From NCBI GenBank assembly GCA_017617715.1, contig JAFZVQ010000012.1, positions 1 to 36,697 on the forward strand: a stretch of DNA of 36,697 nt, written 5' to 3'. A program made the translations under genes and the position numbers. Within the stretch, counting starts at the first letter, position 1. Every line of letters begins with the position of its first letter. Of the stretch, positions 15,250 to 23,305 are shown piece by piece. Under the pieces are notes generated by a model. The model was not told the origin of the DNA, made no database searches, and saw nothing but the letters and a program-made list of their open reading frames with translations. This DNA comes from Bacteroidales bacterium. Its GTDB lineage: Bacteria; Bacteroidota; Bacteroidia; Bacteroidales; UBA932.

Positions 15250-15982
15250 GGCGCAGGACTGGGAGTCGATGGCCGTCAGCTACGAAAGGGCCATCTGGGA
15301 GGGCGCTTCGCTGGAAGAGGCCAACAACGCCCTGCGCGGCAAGGCCGAGTGTTACAAGCAGCTCGGGCGCTACGCCGAAGCATCCGCCACCCTCGGCCGC
15401 GTGCGCATGTTCGCTCTGCTGCCCGAAGAGCGTCAGGAGGTGCTTTACCAGCAGGAGCTCTGCCACTTCCTCGCCGGCGATTTCGCGCAGTCCGCCACCT
15501 TCGTGGGCGAAGTCGAGCCCGCCTCGAAAGACATACTGCTGCTGCACGCCCTCGCGCTCGCCTATGCCGGCAAGTTCGATGAATCCGAAATATTCGCCGC
15601 CCGTTTCATCTCCTGGGACGGGGAAAGCCCTCATCTGCAGGCGCTGCTGGACCTTTACGCAGGGCATCCGGTGCCCCGGGACCACACCACGGCCCTGGTG
15701 CTGTCGTTCCTTCCGCCCGCCGGCCATATCTACAACGGCCGCCCTGCCGAAGGCCTGCTTTCCGCCGGCCTAAACGCCGTTTCCGTGGCCTTCACCGCCG
15801 CCAGCCTGCTTTCCGGCTACTGGGTCACCGGCATCGTGGGCGGCAGCATCGCCCTCAACTACACTTTGATGGGGAGCATCGAGCGCAACGCCGCCCTCGT
15901 GGAGGCGCAGCACAGGGACTCCGTGCTCGAATTCGGCGACCGCGTGCGGGAGTTTCTTGCGCAAACCCTTAAGCCTCTTTAA
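15188..15982 (+). CDS. Helical-repeat protein with C-terminal membrane segments (B)
   Basis: 264 residues. A signal peptide is likely at 1-22 (LFCTIFISLCALCSSRAQ). TPR-like helices follow (RGKAECYKQLGRYAEASATL, LLLHALALAYAGKFDESEIF). The hydrophobic C-terminal part contains FLPPAGHIYNGRPAEGLLSAG, the counterpart of PGLGKVYAGRIGEG in the gene before, so the two look like diverged paralogues. The first 62 bp overlap the end of that gene in another frame, which is long for an operon overlap. The ATG is still the only start that keeps the signal peptide. nth follows after 3 bp. Confidence 0.75.
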   Translation: MHSKRLFCTIFISLCALCSSRAQDWESMAVSYERAIWEGASLEEANNALRGKAECYKQLGRYAEASATLGRVRMFALLPEERQEVLYQQELCHFLAGDFAQSATFVGEVEPASKDILLLHALALAYAGKFDESEIFAARFISWDGESPHLQALLDLYAGHPVPRDHTTALVLSFLPPAGHIYNGRPAEGLLSAGLNAVSVAFTAASLLSGYWVTGIVGGSIALNYTLMGSIERNAALVEAQHRDSVLEFGDRVREFLAQTLKPL

Positions 15983-15985
15983 CTT

Positions 15986-16627
15986 ATGACAAGAAAAGAA
16001 AGATACGAAGGAGTGGTCGGCTGGTTCAGGGAGAACGTGCCGGTGGCGCAGAGCGAGCTGGTGTTCACGGACCCGTTCCAGCTCATCGTGGCCGTGGTGC
16101 TGTCCGCGCAGTGCACCGACAAGCGCGTCAACCTCGTGACGCCGGAGCTTTTCCGCCGCTTCCCCACCCCCGGGAAGATGGCGGCGGCCACGGTGGACGA
16201 GCTGCTGGAGCTGATCGGCAGCGTGTCGTATCCCAACAGCAAGGCAAGGCACCTTAAGGGCTTGGCGCAGAAGCTGTTGGACGATTTCGGAGGCGAGGTG
16301 CCGGCGACTGTGGAAGAGCTGATGACGCTTCCCGGGGTGGGGCGCAAAACCGCAAACGTCGTGGCGTCCATCGTGTACGCCGAACCGGTGATCGCCGTCG
16401 ACACCCATGTCTTCCGGGTGAGCCACCGGCTGGGCCTCTCGCGCGGAAAGACGCCCTTCGACGTGGAGAAGGACCTCGAAACACACATACCGCCGGAGCA
16501 CAGGGCCATCGCCCACCACTGGCTCATACTCCACGGACGTTACACCTGCACCGCCCGCGCCCCGAAATGCGCGGACTGCGGCCTCAAGCCCTGGTGCGCC
16601 TGGTACACGAAAAATGCCAAGAGTTAA
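15986..16627 (+). CDS. nth: Endonuclease III (DNA glycosylase/AP lyase)
   Basis: 213 residues, the normal size. It removes oxidised pyrimidines from DNA and cleaves the abasic site. The helix-hairpin-helix LPGVGRKTANV carries the catalytic Lys. The catalytic Asp is in VDTHVFRVS. The C-terminal [4Fe-4S] cluster ligands follow the family pattern C-x6-C-x2-C-x5-C (CTARAPKCADCGLKPWC). It starts 3 bp after the preceding gene and overlaps miaA by 14 bp, so it is probably read from the same transcript as the envelope genes or from a promoter inside them that I did not find. Confidence 0.96.
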   Translation: MTRKERYEGVVGWFRENVPVAQSELVFTDPFQLIVAVVLSAQCTDKRVNLVTPELFRRFPTPGKMAAATVDELLELIGSVSYPNSKARHLKGLAQKLLDDFGGEVPATVEELMTLPGVGRKTANVVASIVYAEPVIAVDTHVFRVSHRLGLSRGKTPFDVEKDLETHIPPEHRAIAHHWLILHGRYTCTARAPKCADCGLKPWCAWYTKNAKS

Positions 16628-17399
16628 GAACATACTTGCAGCCCTCCCCGAAGCGGAGGCCATCGACCTGGATGCCCTGCGCGGCGAAATTGCCGCCGGA
16701 GCCGTGGAAATGGCCTGCGTGCTGGGGCCCACGGCATCGGGCAAGACCCGCTACGCCGTGCAGCTCGCCCGTGCCCTGGGTAATGCCGAAATAATCTCCG
16801 CCGACTCCCGGCAGGTCTATCGCCGCATGGACATAGGCACGGGCAAGGACCTCTCCGAGTACGGCCCCGTGCCCTACCATCTTATTGATATAGTGGAGCC
16901 CGGCACTCAGTACAACGTGTACCGCTTCCGGGAGGATTTCACCGCCGCCCTCGAAGACATACGTTCACGGGGCGCCTTCCCCATACTCTGCGGCGGCACC
17001 GGCCTCTACATCAGCGCCGTGACCTCCGGCTACGACTTCGCCTCGAAAAAGCCCCTTTCCGCCCGGCTGGAAAGCCGCCCGGACAAGGTGTTTTTCATCG
17101 GCACCCTCGTCTCGCGCGAGGTGCGCAACGCCCGCATCGACGCCCGGCTGGACGCCCGCCTGCAGGAAGGTATGATAGCTGAGATACAGGGCCTGCTGGA
17201 CGAGGGTATCGATCCGCAAGTGCTTATAAGCTATGGGCTTGAATACAAGTTCGTGACCCAGTACCTGCTCGGCGAACTGGACTTCGCCACCATGCGGGAG
17301 CGCCTCGCAATCGCCATCCACCAGTTCGCAAAGCGCCAGATGACCTGGTTCCGTGGAATGGAACGCTCCGGCATCCACATCCACTGGACCGAAGTGTAG
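16614..17399 (+). CDS. miaA: tRNA dimethylallyltransferase, short form
   Basis: 261 residues. MiaA transfers a dimethylallyl group to N6 of A37 in tRNAs reading UNN codons. Visible motifs are the P-loop GPTASGKT at about residues 38-45, SADSRQVYRRMDIGTGK, GGTGLY and the late QFAKRQMTWFRG. The family is usually about 300 residues. Here the stretch after GGTGLYISAV that normally holds the inserted helical domain is much shorter, while the N-terminus carries about 35 extra residues before the P-loop. The ATG at 16614 lies inside nth; a later start would remove only the extension. It may be a second, diverged MiaA, as some Bacteroidota carry two. Confidence 0.88.
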   Translation: MPRVKNILAALPEAEAIDLDALRGEIAAGAVEMACVLGPTASGKTRYAVQLARALGNAEIISADSRQVYRRMDIGTGKDLSEYGPVPYHLIDIVEPGTQYNVYRFREDFTAALEDIRSRGAFPILCGGTGLYISAVTSGYDFASKKPLSARLESRPDKVFFIGTLVSREVRNARIDARLDARLQEGMIAEIQGLLDEGIDPQVLISYGLEYKFVTQYLLGELDFATMRERLAIAIHQFAKRQMTWFRGMERSGIHIHWTEV

Positions 17400-17451
17400 C
17401 TATTTTCCACTTTTTTTATTATATTGTGGCGAAAACGATAACCTCCTCGAT

Positions 17452-17871
17452 ATGACTCCGTTATACGCCCAGGACCACGACTATTCCCAGTACCTTGTGC
17501 TTGCGGTCGACGACATTCCCCTGAACCTTCTGCTTGTCCAGAAGATGCTGGGTCGTTTCAATTTCCGCCTCAACACCGCGGCCAACGGCCAGCAGGCCCT
17601 CGAGTCCGTGGCAAAGGAGAAACCGGACCTTATCCTGCTTGACCTGATGATGCCGGGAATCGACGGATTTGAAGTGATACGCCGCCTGCGTGCCAACCCG
17701 GCCACAGCCGACATCCAGATAGTCATCCTGTCGGCCCTCAACTCCAACGAAGACGTGGTGAAAGGATTCAACGTGGGAGCCAACGACTTCATAATGAAGC
17801 CCATAATCATGGAAAAGCTGCTCAACACCGTGGTCACGCAGCTGCAACTCGTCGAAGCCAGGAAGAAATAG
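17452..17871 (+). CDS. Stand-alone receiver-domain response regulator
   Basis: 139 residues forming a single CheY-like receiver domain with no output domain. Acidic pocket D20-D21 (LAVDDIP), phosphoacceptor D64 (LILLDLMMPG), the conserved S94 (VILSA) and K116 (MKP) are all present. The ATG at 17452 was chosen; upstream in-frame codons run back into miaA and do not resemble the family. No sensor kinase is nearby, so the partner is elsewhere. It converges with the fimbrial operon, whose last stop is 37 bp away. Single-domain receivers act in phosphorelays or by protein-protein contact. Confidence 0.9.
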   Translation: MTPLYAQDHDYSQYLVLAVDDIPLNLLLVQKMLGRFNFRLNTAANGQQALESVAKEKPDLILLDLMMPGIDGFEVIRRLRANPATADIQIVILSALNSNEDVVKGFNVGANDFIMKPIIMEKLLNTVVTQLQLVEARKK

Positions 17872-17908
17872 TTCCGAGCCAGGGCGGCGGCCACATCTGA
17901 GCCCGTCG

Positions 17909-20791
17909 CTACTCCAGCTTGATATACTCTACGTTGATGGTCTTGATGTAGACGTAATTGTTGGTCGTGTTGTTAAACCGTACAGTTTTGGTACTCGTGC
18001 TGGTCGTCCAAGTGGCATTCTGGCCGGAATAAGAGAAAGTACCGGCTGTGACCGAAAGGGTTCTGGCCGAATTATTTGTAAAGCTGAATGTGATGCCGAC
18101 GAGGCTATATCCATCCGGAACGCTTACTTCAAAATAACCCGGAGTCGAAGTATTATATCTCCTGTACCGAATACCATAAGAATTGCTATAATAGGATGCA
18201 TTATAGAACGATACCGTCACATCATCTTGAGTAACCGTGTTCGCAGAAGTGAAGGTGATGCTGGTGGATATCTTGGTGTTGGACTTTTCCTTCTCCCGAT
18301 ATATAGGCACGCCGCCTGCGCCGTCAAGGCTAAGGGTCACCGAATACGATCCGGTGTGCTGGGCCTGGGCGAGAGTCTTGACGGGAAGGGTGACCATCTG
18401 CCCGCCCACGCCGGCGTTGCGGCTATAGGTATAGGTGTAGAGGCCGGAGCCTTCGTCCACCACGGCCCAAGGCGAGTTGGTGTTTTGCGGACGCAAACCT
18501 TCCAGCTGCACCGTTATGGTTCTGGAAGTGGCATCGTCTTCAGAATCAAGATAGAAGGTGAAGTTGAGGTTGGTATTATATGAGGCAGCAAAATTGCTGA
18601 ACCACAGGTTGGTGAAATTATACACCGAGTAGTTCGTGAACGCGGCGGAACCTTTGTTGAAATACTCGTTGGCCACATAGATGGTGCTGGCGCTATCGTC
18701 CATGTTGGTCTTGAAATGGAGCGTAAACGTCTTGCCGCCGCCATTCGCAACATCGGGAAGGAGGTTATAATCCGCGTAGCTTAACGTGTAGTTGTAGTGA
18801 AAAGTCTTTTTCCCGGACTTTCCATCGCAAATGCTGGACCCGCTTTCCACGGGCAGGTTATCGTGGTAATCGGCAGTGATGTTTGGCGTAATGCTCAGTT
18901 TGTCGGATTCGATGACGAAGACAAGAGGAAACATGGATTCCGGCAGCTGGGTGGGAATGTTTATAAAGAGGTTGATTCCCTCGCCGGCCTCGTCCTCCAC
19001 TGCATTTGTAGCAAAGTGGGGATCGGGGTTGTCGGCTTCACACCAAACCGTCATATCCTGATAATCCATAAGATAAAAATTAATATCACGGGATATGGAC
19101 CGGTATTCGTCGATCATTCCGGAGATATGGATGGTCTGGAGTGCAGGGTCGAGCGTGGACGGATTGTTGGTGGTGAACTTTATGGTGCGGTATCCTTCGG
19201 TATCATTACTGTCGTTGCCTGAACCCATCACCTTGATGACTCCTGTGGCGCCGTCTCCGCTCGCCGTTCCCAGCACCACCCCGGTCTCTGAGGCTATAGT
19301 GGAGTCGAGGGTGTTGGCAATGACATTTATAGGAGAAGAACCGGAGGCCGCACCAAAGGTGATTACTACGGGACCGCCCTCGCTCACAAGGCTGTTGTCC
19401 AGGGTCTCGTCGCCTTCTTCCACATCGGGAATAAACTTGTATTTGAGCTCGACCACAGCCTGCCGTTCGACGAATGTACGCTCGACGTAGCTCACGGCTA
19501 TACGGCCATAGCCGTTGGAAATATCAGTCAGGCCCTGGGTCTCCTGGGACGTGGAAATATCACCGCTGCCGCCGGTGGAACCGGCCTCTCCCGGGGTCTC
19601 GGCTCCGGCCTTTGAAACGCCCGTGATACGGAGATGATAGCGGAAATTGCGGAATACCGCATAGTAGCCGTCATCGTCCATCAGGTCTATCTTGTAATAA
19701 CCTTCAACGGCCTGGGCTGCCGGGACGAGCCATGTGTCGACATCGTTGGGATAACGCTTGTCGGCGGCAAGGGAAGTGCTCTTCCAGTCGCTCATTACTT
19801 TGCCTTCCTTAAGGGCGCGATAATAGCCGTGAATAATAATATAAGTAGGCGAATCGCTGGAGCCGGAAGGCTTGGGGCGTTCGTACATATAGATGCCGCC
19901 GTTGACTTGTCCGTTGGTCACGGTGCAAGGATAAAAAGTCACATTGTCGGGGTTGGTGTTGACATACGCCATGCTGTCGGGAGAGTAACCGGGATAGCTG
20001 CTCTTCAATTCAGCGTAGGTCATATCTTTGTAGTCCATCATGAAGAGGCTCCTGGTCGGGTCGTAGGGAGCCACGCTGCCGCGGTCGGGCATGTTGATGA
20101 TGGCCATGGTGTGGGTCGCGTCCAGAGTGAGCTGGGGCGTAGTGGACTCCACGCTCATCTTGGCGAAATTGCGGAGCATGGGGAGGCCCTTGTAGTTGCC
20201 GCTGCCGTCTTTGCCGCCGCAGAAAGCTTCGGTCACAGAGTCGTCGACCTCATAGAAGTTGCCGGTCTTGACATACACCATGGACTGCACTTCCGGATCG
20301 TCGTCATAGACCATCTTGAGGGCTATGCCGTTGGGAAGGATGAAGCGCGCCCAATAGGCGTCCTGATTGCCTGTGGTGTAGGCCGTGCCGCACATGACCA
20401 CGCCCTCATACTTCCATGGAAGCTTGGCGTTGCAGTTGGCGAACACGTTGACCCTGAGGTTCTTGCTGTCGGTGAGCGACAGCTTTACGTCGAAATTGTA
20501 GAGGGTGGAGCTGCCGTTGGTAGAGGCGGCCTGGACATTCTCGGCATCCACGACTTCCTTCAGGAAGCCGCTGCTTCCGAACACGGCCACGCGGATCAGG
20601 CTGATGCTGGGCAGGTCCGCCATCGCCTTCGTGGACGGAGCCACCGGGAAGGATGCGCACATGTGGACGACAGCCTTGCCCTCGGCCGGGTATTCCGGGG
20701 CCTCCCCGCCCGGACGGCAGGGCTCTTCCTTGATGCAGCCGGAGAAAACCGCGAGCATCAGAAGAAATACGTAAAGGATGTTTCTTTTCAT
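17909..20791 (-). CDS. Large fimbrial accessory/tip lipoprotein
   Basis: 960 residues, last gene of the fimbrial operon. The signal peptide ends in FSGC (lipid Cys19). The first 400 residues look like the FimB/fimbrillin-type beta-sandwich domains (SLIRVAVFGSSGFLKEV, FRNFRYHLRITGVSKA), matching the N-terminal part of fimbrial tip proteins. The middle contains several Thr/Ser-rich beta domains. The last about 110 residues (YFEVSVPDGYSLVGITFSF and later VYIKTINVEYI) form a compact beta domain of a sort I associate with Bacteroidota surface proteins. Size, end-of-operon place and architecture suggest the distal adhesin or tip, by analogy with FimC-E/Mfa3-5. No closer assignment is possible by eye. 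It begins 12 bp after the preceding gene. Confidence 0.8.
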   Translation of the reverse strand: MKRNILYVFLLMLAVFSGCIKEEPCRPGGEAPEYPAEGKAVVHMCASFPVAPSTKAMADLPSISLIRVAVFGSSGFLKEVVDAENVQAASTNGSSTLYNFDVKLSLTDSKNLRVNVFANCNAKLPWKYEGVVMCGTAYTTGNQDAYWARFILPNGIALKMVYDDDPEVQSMVYVKTGNFYEVDDSVTEAFCGGKDGSGNYKGLPMLRNFAKMSVESTTPQLTLDATHTMAIINMPDRGSVAPYDPTRSLFMMDYKDMTYAELKSSYPGYSPDSMAYVNTNPDNVTFYPCTVTNGQVNGGIYMYERPKPSGSSDSPTYIIIHGYYRALKEGKVMSDWKSTSLAADKRYPNDVDTWLVPAAQAVEGYYKIDLMDDDGYYAVFRNFRYHLRITGVSKAGAETPGEAGSTGGSGDISTSQETQGLTDISNGYGRIAVSYVERTFVERQAVVELKYKFIPDVEEGDETLDNSLVSEGGPVVITFGAASGSSPINVIANTLDSTIASETGVVLGTASGDGATGVIKVMGSGNDSNDTEGYRTIKFTTNNPSTLDPALQTIHISGMIDEYRSISRDINFYLMDYQDMTVWCEADNPDPHFATNAVEDEAGEGINLFINIPTQLPESMFPLVFVIESDKLSITPNITADYHDNLPVESGSSICDGKSGKKTFHYNYTLSYADYNLLPDVANGGGKTFTLHFKTNMDDSASTIYVANEYFNKGSAAFTNYSVYNFTNLWFSNFAASYNTNLNFTFYLDSEDDATSRTITVQLEGLRPQNTNSPWAVVDEGSGLYTYTYSRNAGVGGQMVTLPVKTLAQAQHTGSYSVTLSLDGAGGVPIYREKEKSNTKISTSITFTSANTVTQDDVTVSFYNASYYSNSYGIRYRRYNTSTPGYFEVSVPDGYSLVGITFSFTNNSARTLSVTAGTFSYSGQNATWTTSTSTKTVRFNNTTNNYVYIKTINVEYIKLE

Positions 20792-20803
20792 ACGCTCTTG
20801 GTT

Positions 20804-23290
20804 TTATCGTTCAATATCTCCCCAGGTAGGGGTGGTTTTAGAAACGGTGGACACGTTGCTACCCTCATATTTCATTCCATCCCAATACCAGTCGTCATAT
20901 ACGCAGCGCACGTATTTATTGCCTGTGGGCGTGGAATAATTCATCTGTGGCGGGTCGCTTGTCGTGTTGGTGACCGTCACATATCCGCTGTTGCACCAAT
21001 AGTCGGTGGTGCCGGAGTTGCCGCCTCCCAGCAGGCGCTCAATCTTGCCGTCGGCGTTCAGTTTTGCGATGTACATAACCTCGGCGACAGTGGGGAGACG
21101 CCATCTGCCCATGGGATAACCGAATTCCTGATATGAAGCACAACGGCGGAAAGCATTTGCATAAGTCATCGGCTGTGTGGCACCACGGGAAGAAGCTATC
21201 CTGAACTTCGGAGCGATAATGTCGTTTGCCTTGTTGGTATGATCCACCGGATAATAATAACTCAAATACCTTGTGGATCCTTGCACGGATGTGGTCCTGG
21301 TACTCCATTCCGATGCCTCGGCGCCCGTGTTCGTATTGTTGGGCCAGTTGGCGTTGAGGTTGTCGATATCCATAACCCTCGGATCGCCGAGCATGTAGGA
21401 CGAGCCGGCAGGGAGAACGGTTGTCTGGATAATAACCATGTTGTAGTTATTATTTGATGAAGTACCGGATCCTGGCGCAGAACCTAAATAATAAGTGTTA
21501 TTATTGTTACTGCTTGCTGTATTCAGACTATTGTTAACATAAGCATTGTACGGAGAAGAAGTCGATGTGTTCCTCTCCAGGTCAATCATAATGGCCGGAT
21601 ACTGGTGTATCGTGATCCTCTTGGCGTAATTGAAGTTGTCTTTCTGCCTTAACACGAAAGTGATGGTGTATGCCGAAGTATCGTAGTTGGTACCGCTGGT
21701 GTCGTTGTTGAGGGTATGCTCGAACTGGATATGGGCACCGCCCACGCTGGAAAGGGAAAGCCACGAGGTGGCATCCACGGTCTGCTGCTGCTTGGTGGAA
21801 CCGCTGAAAGAGTAGTACGTCGCGGTAATGGTGGATTCGCCTTCCTCATTCACAATCTCGCAAGGATCGGAAGTGGTGTAGGGTATGGACAATGTGTTGA
21901 TGTTGAACATCTCATACTCCTGCTTGTTGATGAACAGGTAGCGTGCGCCCTTGATTTCGGCCTCCTTGTCGGAGTCGTTGACACCGGTGCTGGAGCCGGA
22001 GCCGGAGCCGGAGGGCTCTTCCTCGCGCTCCTGCCAGTCGACCACGTAATACTTGCCGTGGATGATGCTCTCGCCGCCGTCGGTGTCGCTTCCGAGCACT
22101 CCCACGTTGAGCACTATCTTATACCAGTTGTTGCGGATGAACTGTGCATGGGAACCGTCGATGGGATCTCCGGGGCAATAAATGCGGTAGTAATAGTTCT
22201 TGGACGCCGTGCCGTAGGAAAGCTCGCTCACTACGCCTGTGTCCGGATCCGTGCTCGTGCTCACTCCGGGATCACGGTCCCAGGGGACCATCAGTTTAAT
22301 GAACGGCTCTTCGCTCGAGCCGTATTCCCAACTGACGGGATTGGTGTAGAACGGAGCCTCACAGGAAACGAACTGGCCGGTATGCGTCCTTTCTGTGTAG
22401 TCGACCACTTCGTTATTGTTGTCAAGGACGGGAGAGAAAGTGCTGTAGCTGTGCGTTTCTGTGTGGCCGGGATCGAATTCCAGGGTCGGATACGTGAACA
22501 GGGCAGGGTCGGCCACGGGCAGACCGCTGGCCTGGCCGGTCAGGGAGCCGTTGACCAGATACACCTGCATCTGCCCCGCACGCGGACGCCAGACCTCGTT
22601 TCTGGTGTAAGTCCTGTTGTTGACGACCACGGTGTTGGGAATGGTGACCGAATCTTCAACACGGACCAGGATCGTGATCTTGGCAGGGACCCTCTCAAGG
22701 GGGATGCGGGCGCTCACCACATTGGTGGCGTGCTTGTCCACGGGGCCGACACGGATGTCGCCGTTGGTGGACATCAGGAAACTGTTCTGGGGTATGAGGA
22801 CCTCGCCGGTGTCGTCGTCGGTGTCGAGGTCGCGCGTCTTGGCCTCCAGGGCGGCTACCGACGTTCCGCTGAGGTTTTCGGTCTGGCCTTCCCCAACTTC
22901 AGGGATGATGCGGGGATGGTTGGCTATTGCATACACACGGAAGTAGCGCGAACTTCCGGGACAGAGAACTTGATTGACAAGGTCGTCGCTCATTGGCACG
23001 GAATACACCCTGGTGGATGCCACCACGTTGACGAGATAGCCGTGCACCACGGCATCGCTTTCTGTGCCGTTGTCGGGATACAGGAAGTATTCCACGGAAT
23101 TCAGGAGGTTCTCGTTGAGCCTGGTGACTCCGGCGGAATCAATCTTTGCCTTCGCCTCGGGGAAGTCTCCGCAGTCGAACCGCAGGGTTATGCCCGTGTG
23201 CTCGCCTTCGAAAGAATCCATCCTTTCGAGGCAGGCGCAGGATAAGGCTGCTGCAAGTGCAAGTGCAAATATTATTCTGTATCTTTTCAT
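20804..23290 (-). CDS. Large fimbrial accessory lipoprotein with FISUMP/DUF1566-like C-terminus
   Basis: 828 residues. The signal peptide is at 1-17 with Cys18 or Cys20 as the lipid site. The N-terminal half resembles fimbrial accessory proteins (repeated beta strands, IPLERVPAKITILVRV). The C-terminal about 90 residues contain ANAFRRCASYQEFGYPMGRW, then RLPTVAEVMYIAKLN and KYVRCVYD. This pattern (Arg-Leu-Pro-Thr with a terminal R-C-V-Y-D) is typical of FISUMP/DUF1566-type domains, which are lectin-like or C-type-lectin related in several surface proteins. A low-complexity GSGSGSS linker lies in the middle (about residue 424). It starts 15 bp after the preceding stop and is followed by the largest lipoprotein after 12 bp. 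The likely role is near the tip of the fibre. Confidence 0.8.
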   Translation of the reverse strand: MKRYRIIFALALAAALSCACLERMDSFEGEHTGITLRFDCGDFPEAKAKIDSAGVTRLNENLLNSVEYFLYPDNGTESDAVVHGYLVNVVASTRVYSVPMSDDLVNQVLCPGSSRYFRVYAIANHPRIIPEVGEGQTENLSGTSVAALEAKTRDLDTDDDTGEVLIPQNSFLMSTNGDIRVGPVDKHATNVVSARIPLERVPAKITILVRVEDSVTIPNTVVVNNRTYTRNEVWRPRAGQMQVYLVNGSLTGQASGLPVADPALFTYPTLEFDPGHTETHSYSTFSPVLDNNNEVVDYTERTHTGQFVSCEAPFYTNPVSWEYGSSEEPFIKLMVPWDRDPGVSTSTDPDTGVVSELSYGTASKNYYYRIYCPGDPIDGSHAQFIRNNWYKIVLNVGVLGSDTDGGESIIHGKYYVVDWQEREEEPSGSGSGSSTGVNDSDKEAEIKGARYLFINKQEYEMFNINTLSIPYTTSDPCEIVNEEGESTITATYYSFSGSTKQQQTVDATSWLSLSSVGGAHIQFEHTLNNDTSGTNYDTSAYTITFVLRQKDNFNYAKRITIHQYPAIMIDLERNTSTSSPYNAYVNNSLNTASSNNNNTYYLGSAPGSGTSSNNNYNMVIIQTTVLPAGSSYMLGDPRVMDIDNLNANWPNNTNTGAEASEWSTRTTSVQGSTRYLSYYYPVDHTNKANDIIAPKFRIASSRGATQPMTYANAFRRCASYQEFGYPMGRWRLPTVAEVMYIAKLNADGKIERLLGGGNSGTTDYWCNSGYVTVTNTTSDPPQMNYSTPTGNKYVRCVYDDWYWDGMKYEGSNVSTVSKTTPTWGDIER

Positions 23291-23305
23291 ACGCGTCTTT
23301 TCTGG

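Noticed and set aside
21716-23245. Long open frame of 509 codons on the plus strand inside the fimbrial gene at 20804-23290
   Set aside because: Same reason: an antisense shadow of a real lipoprotein gene. Similar shadows opposite the fimbrillins (25000-32700) were dropped too.
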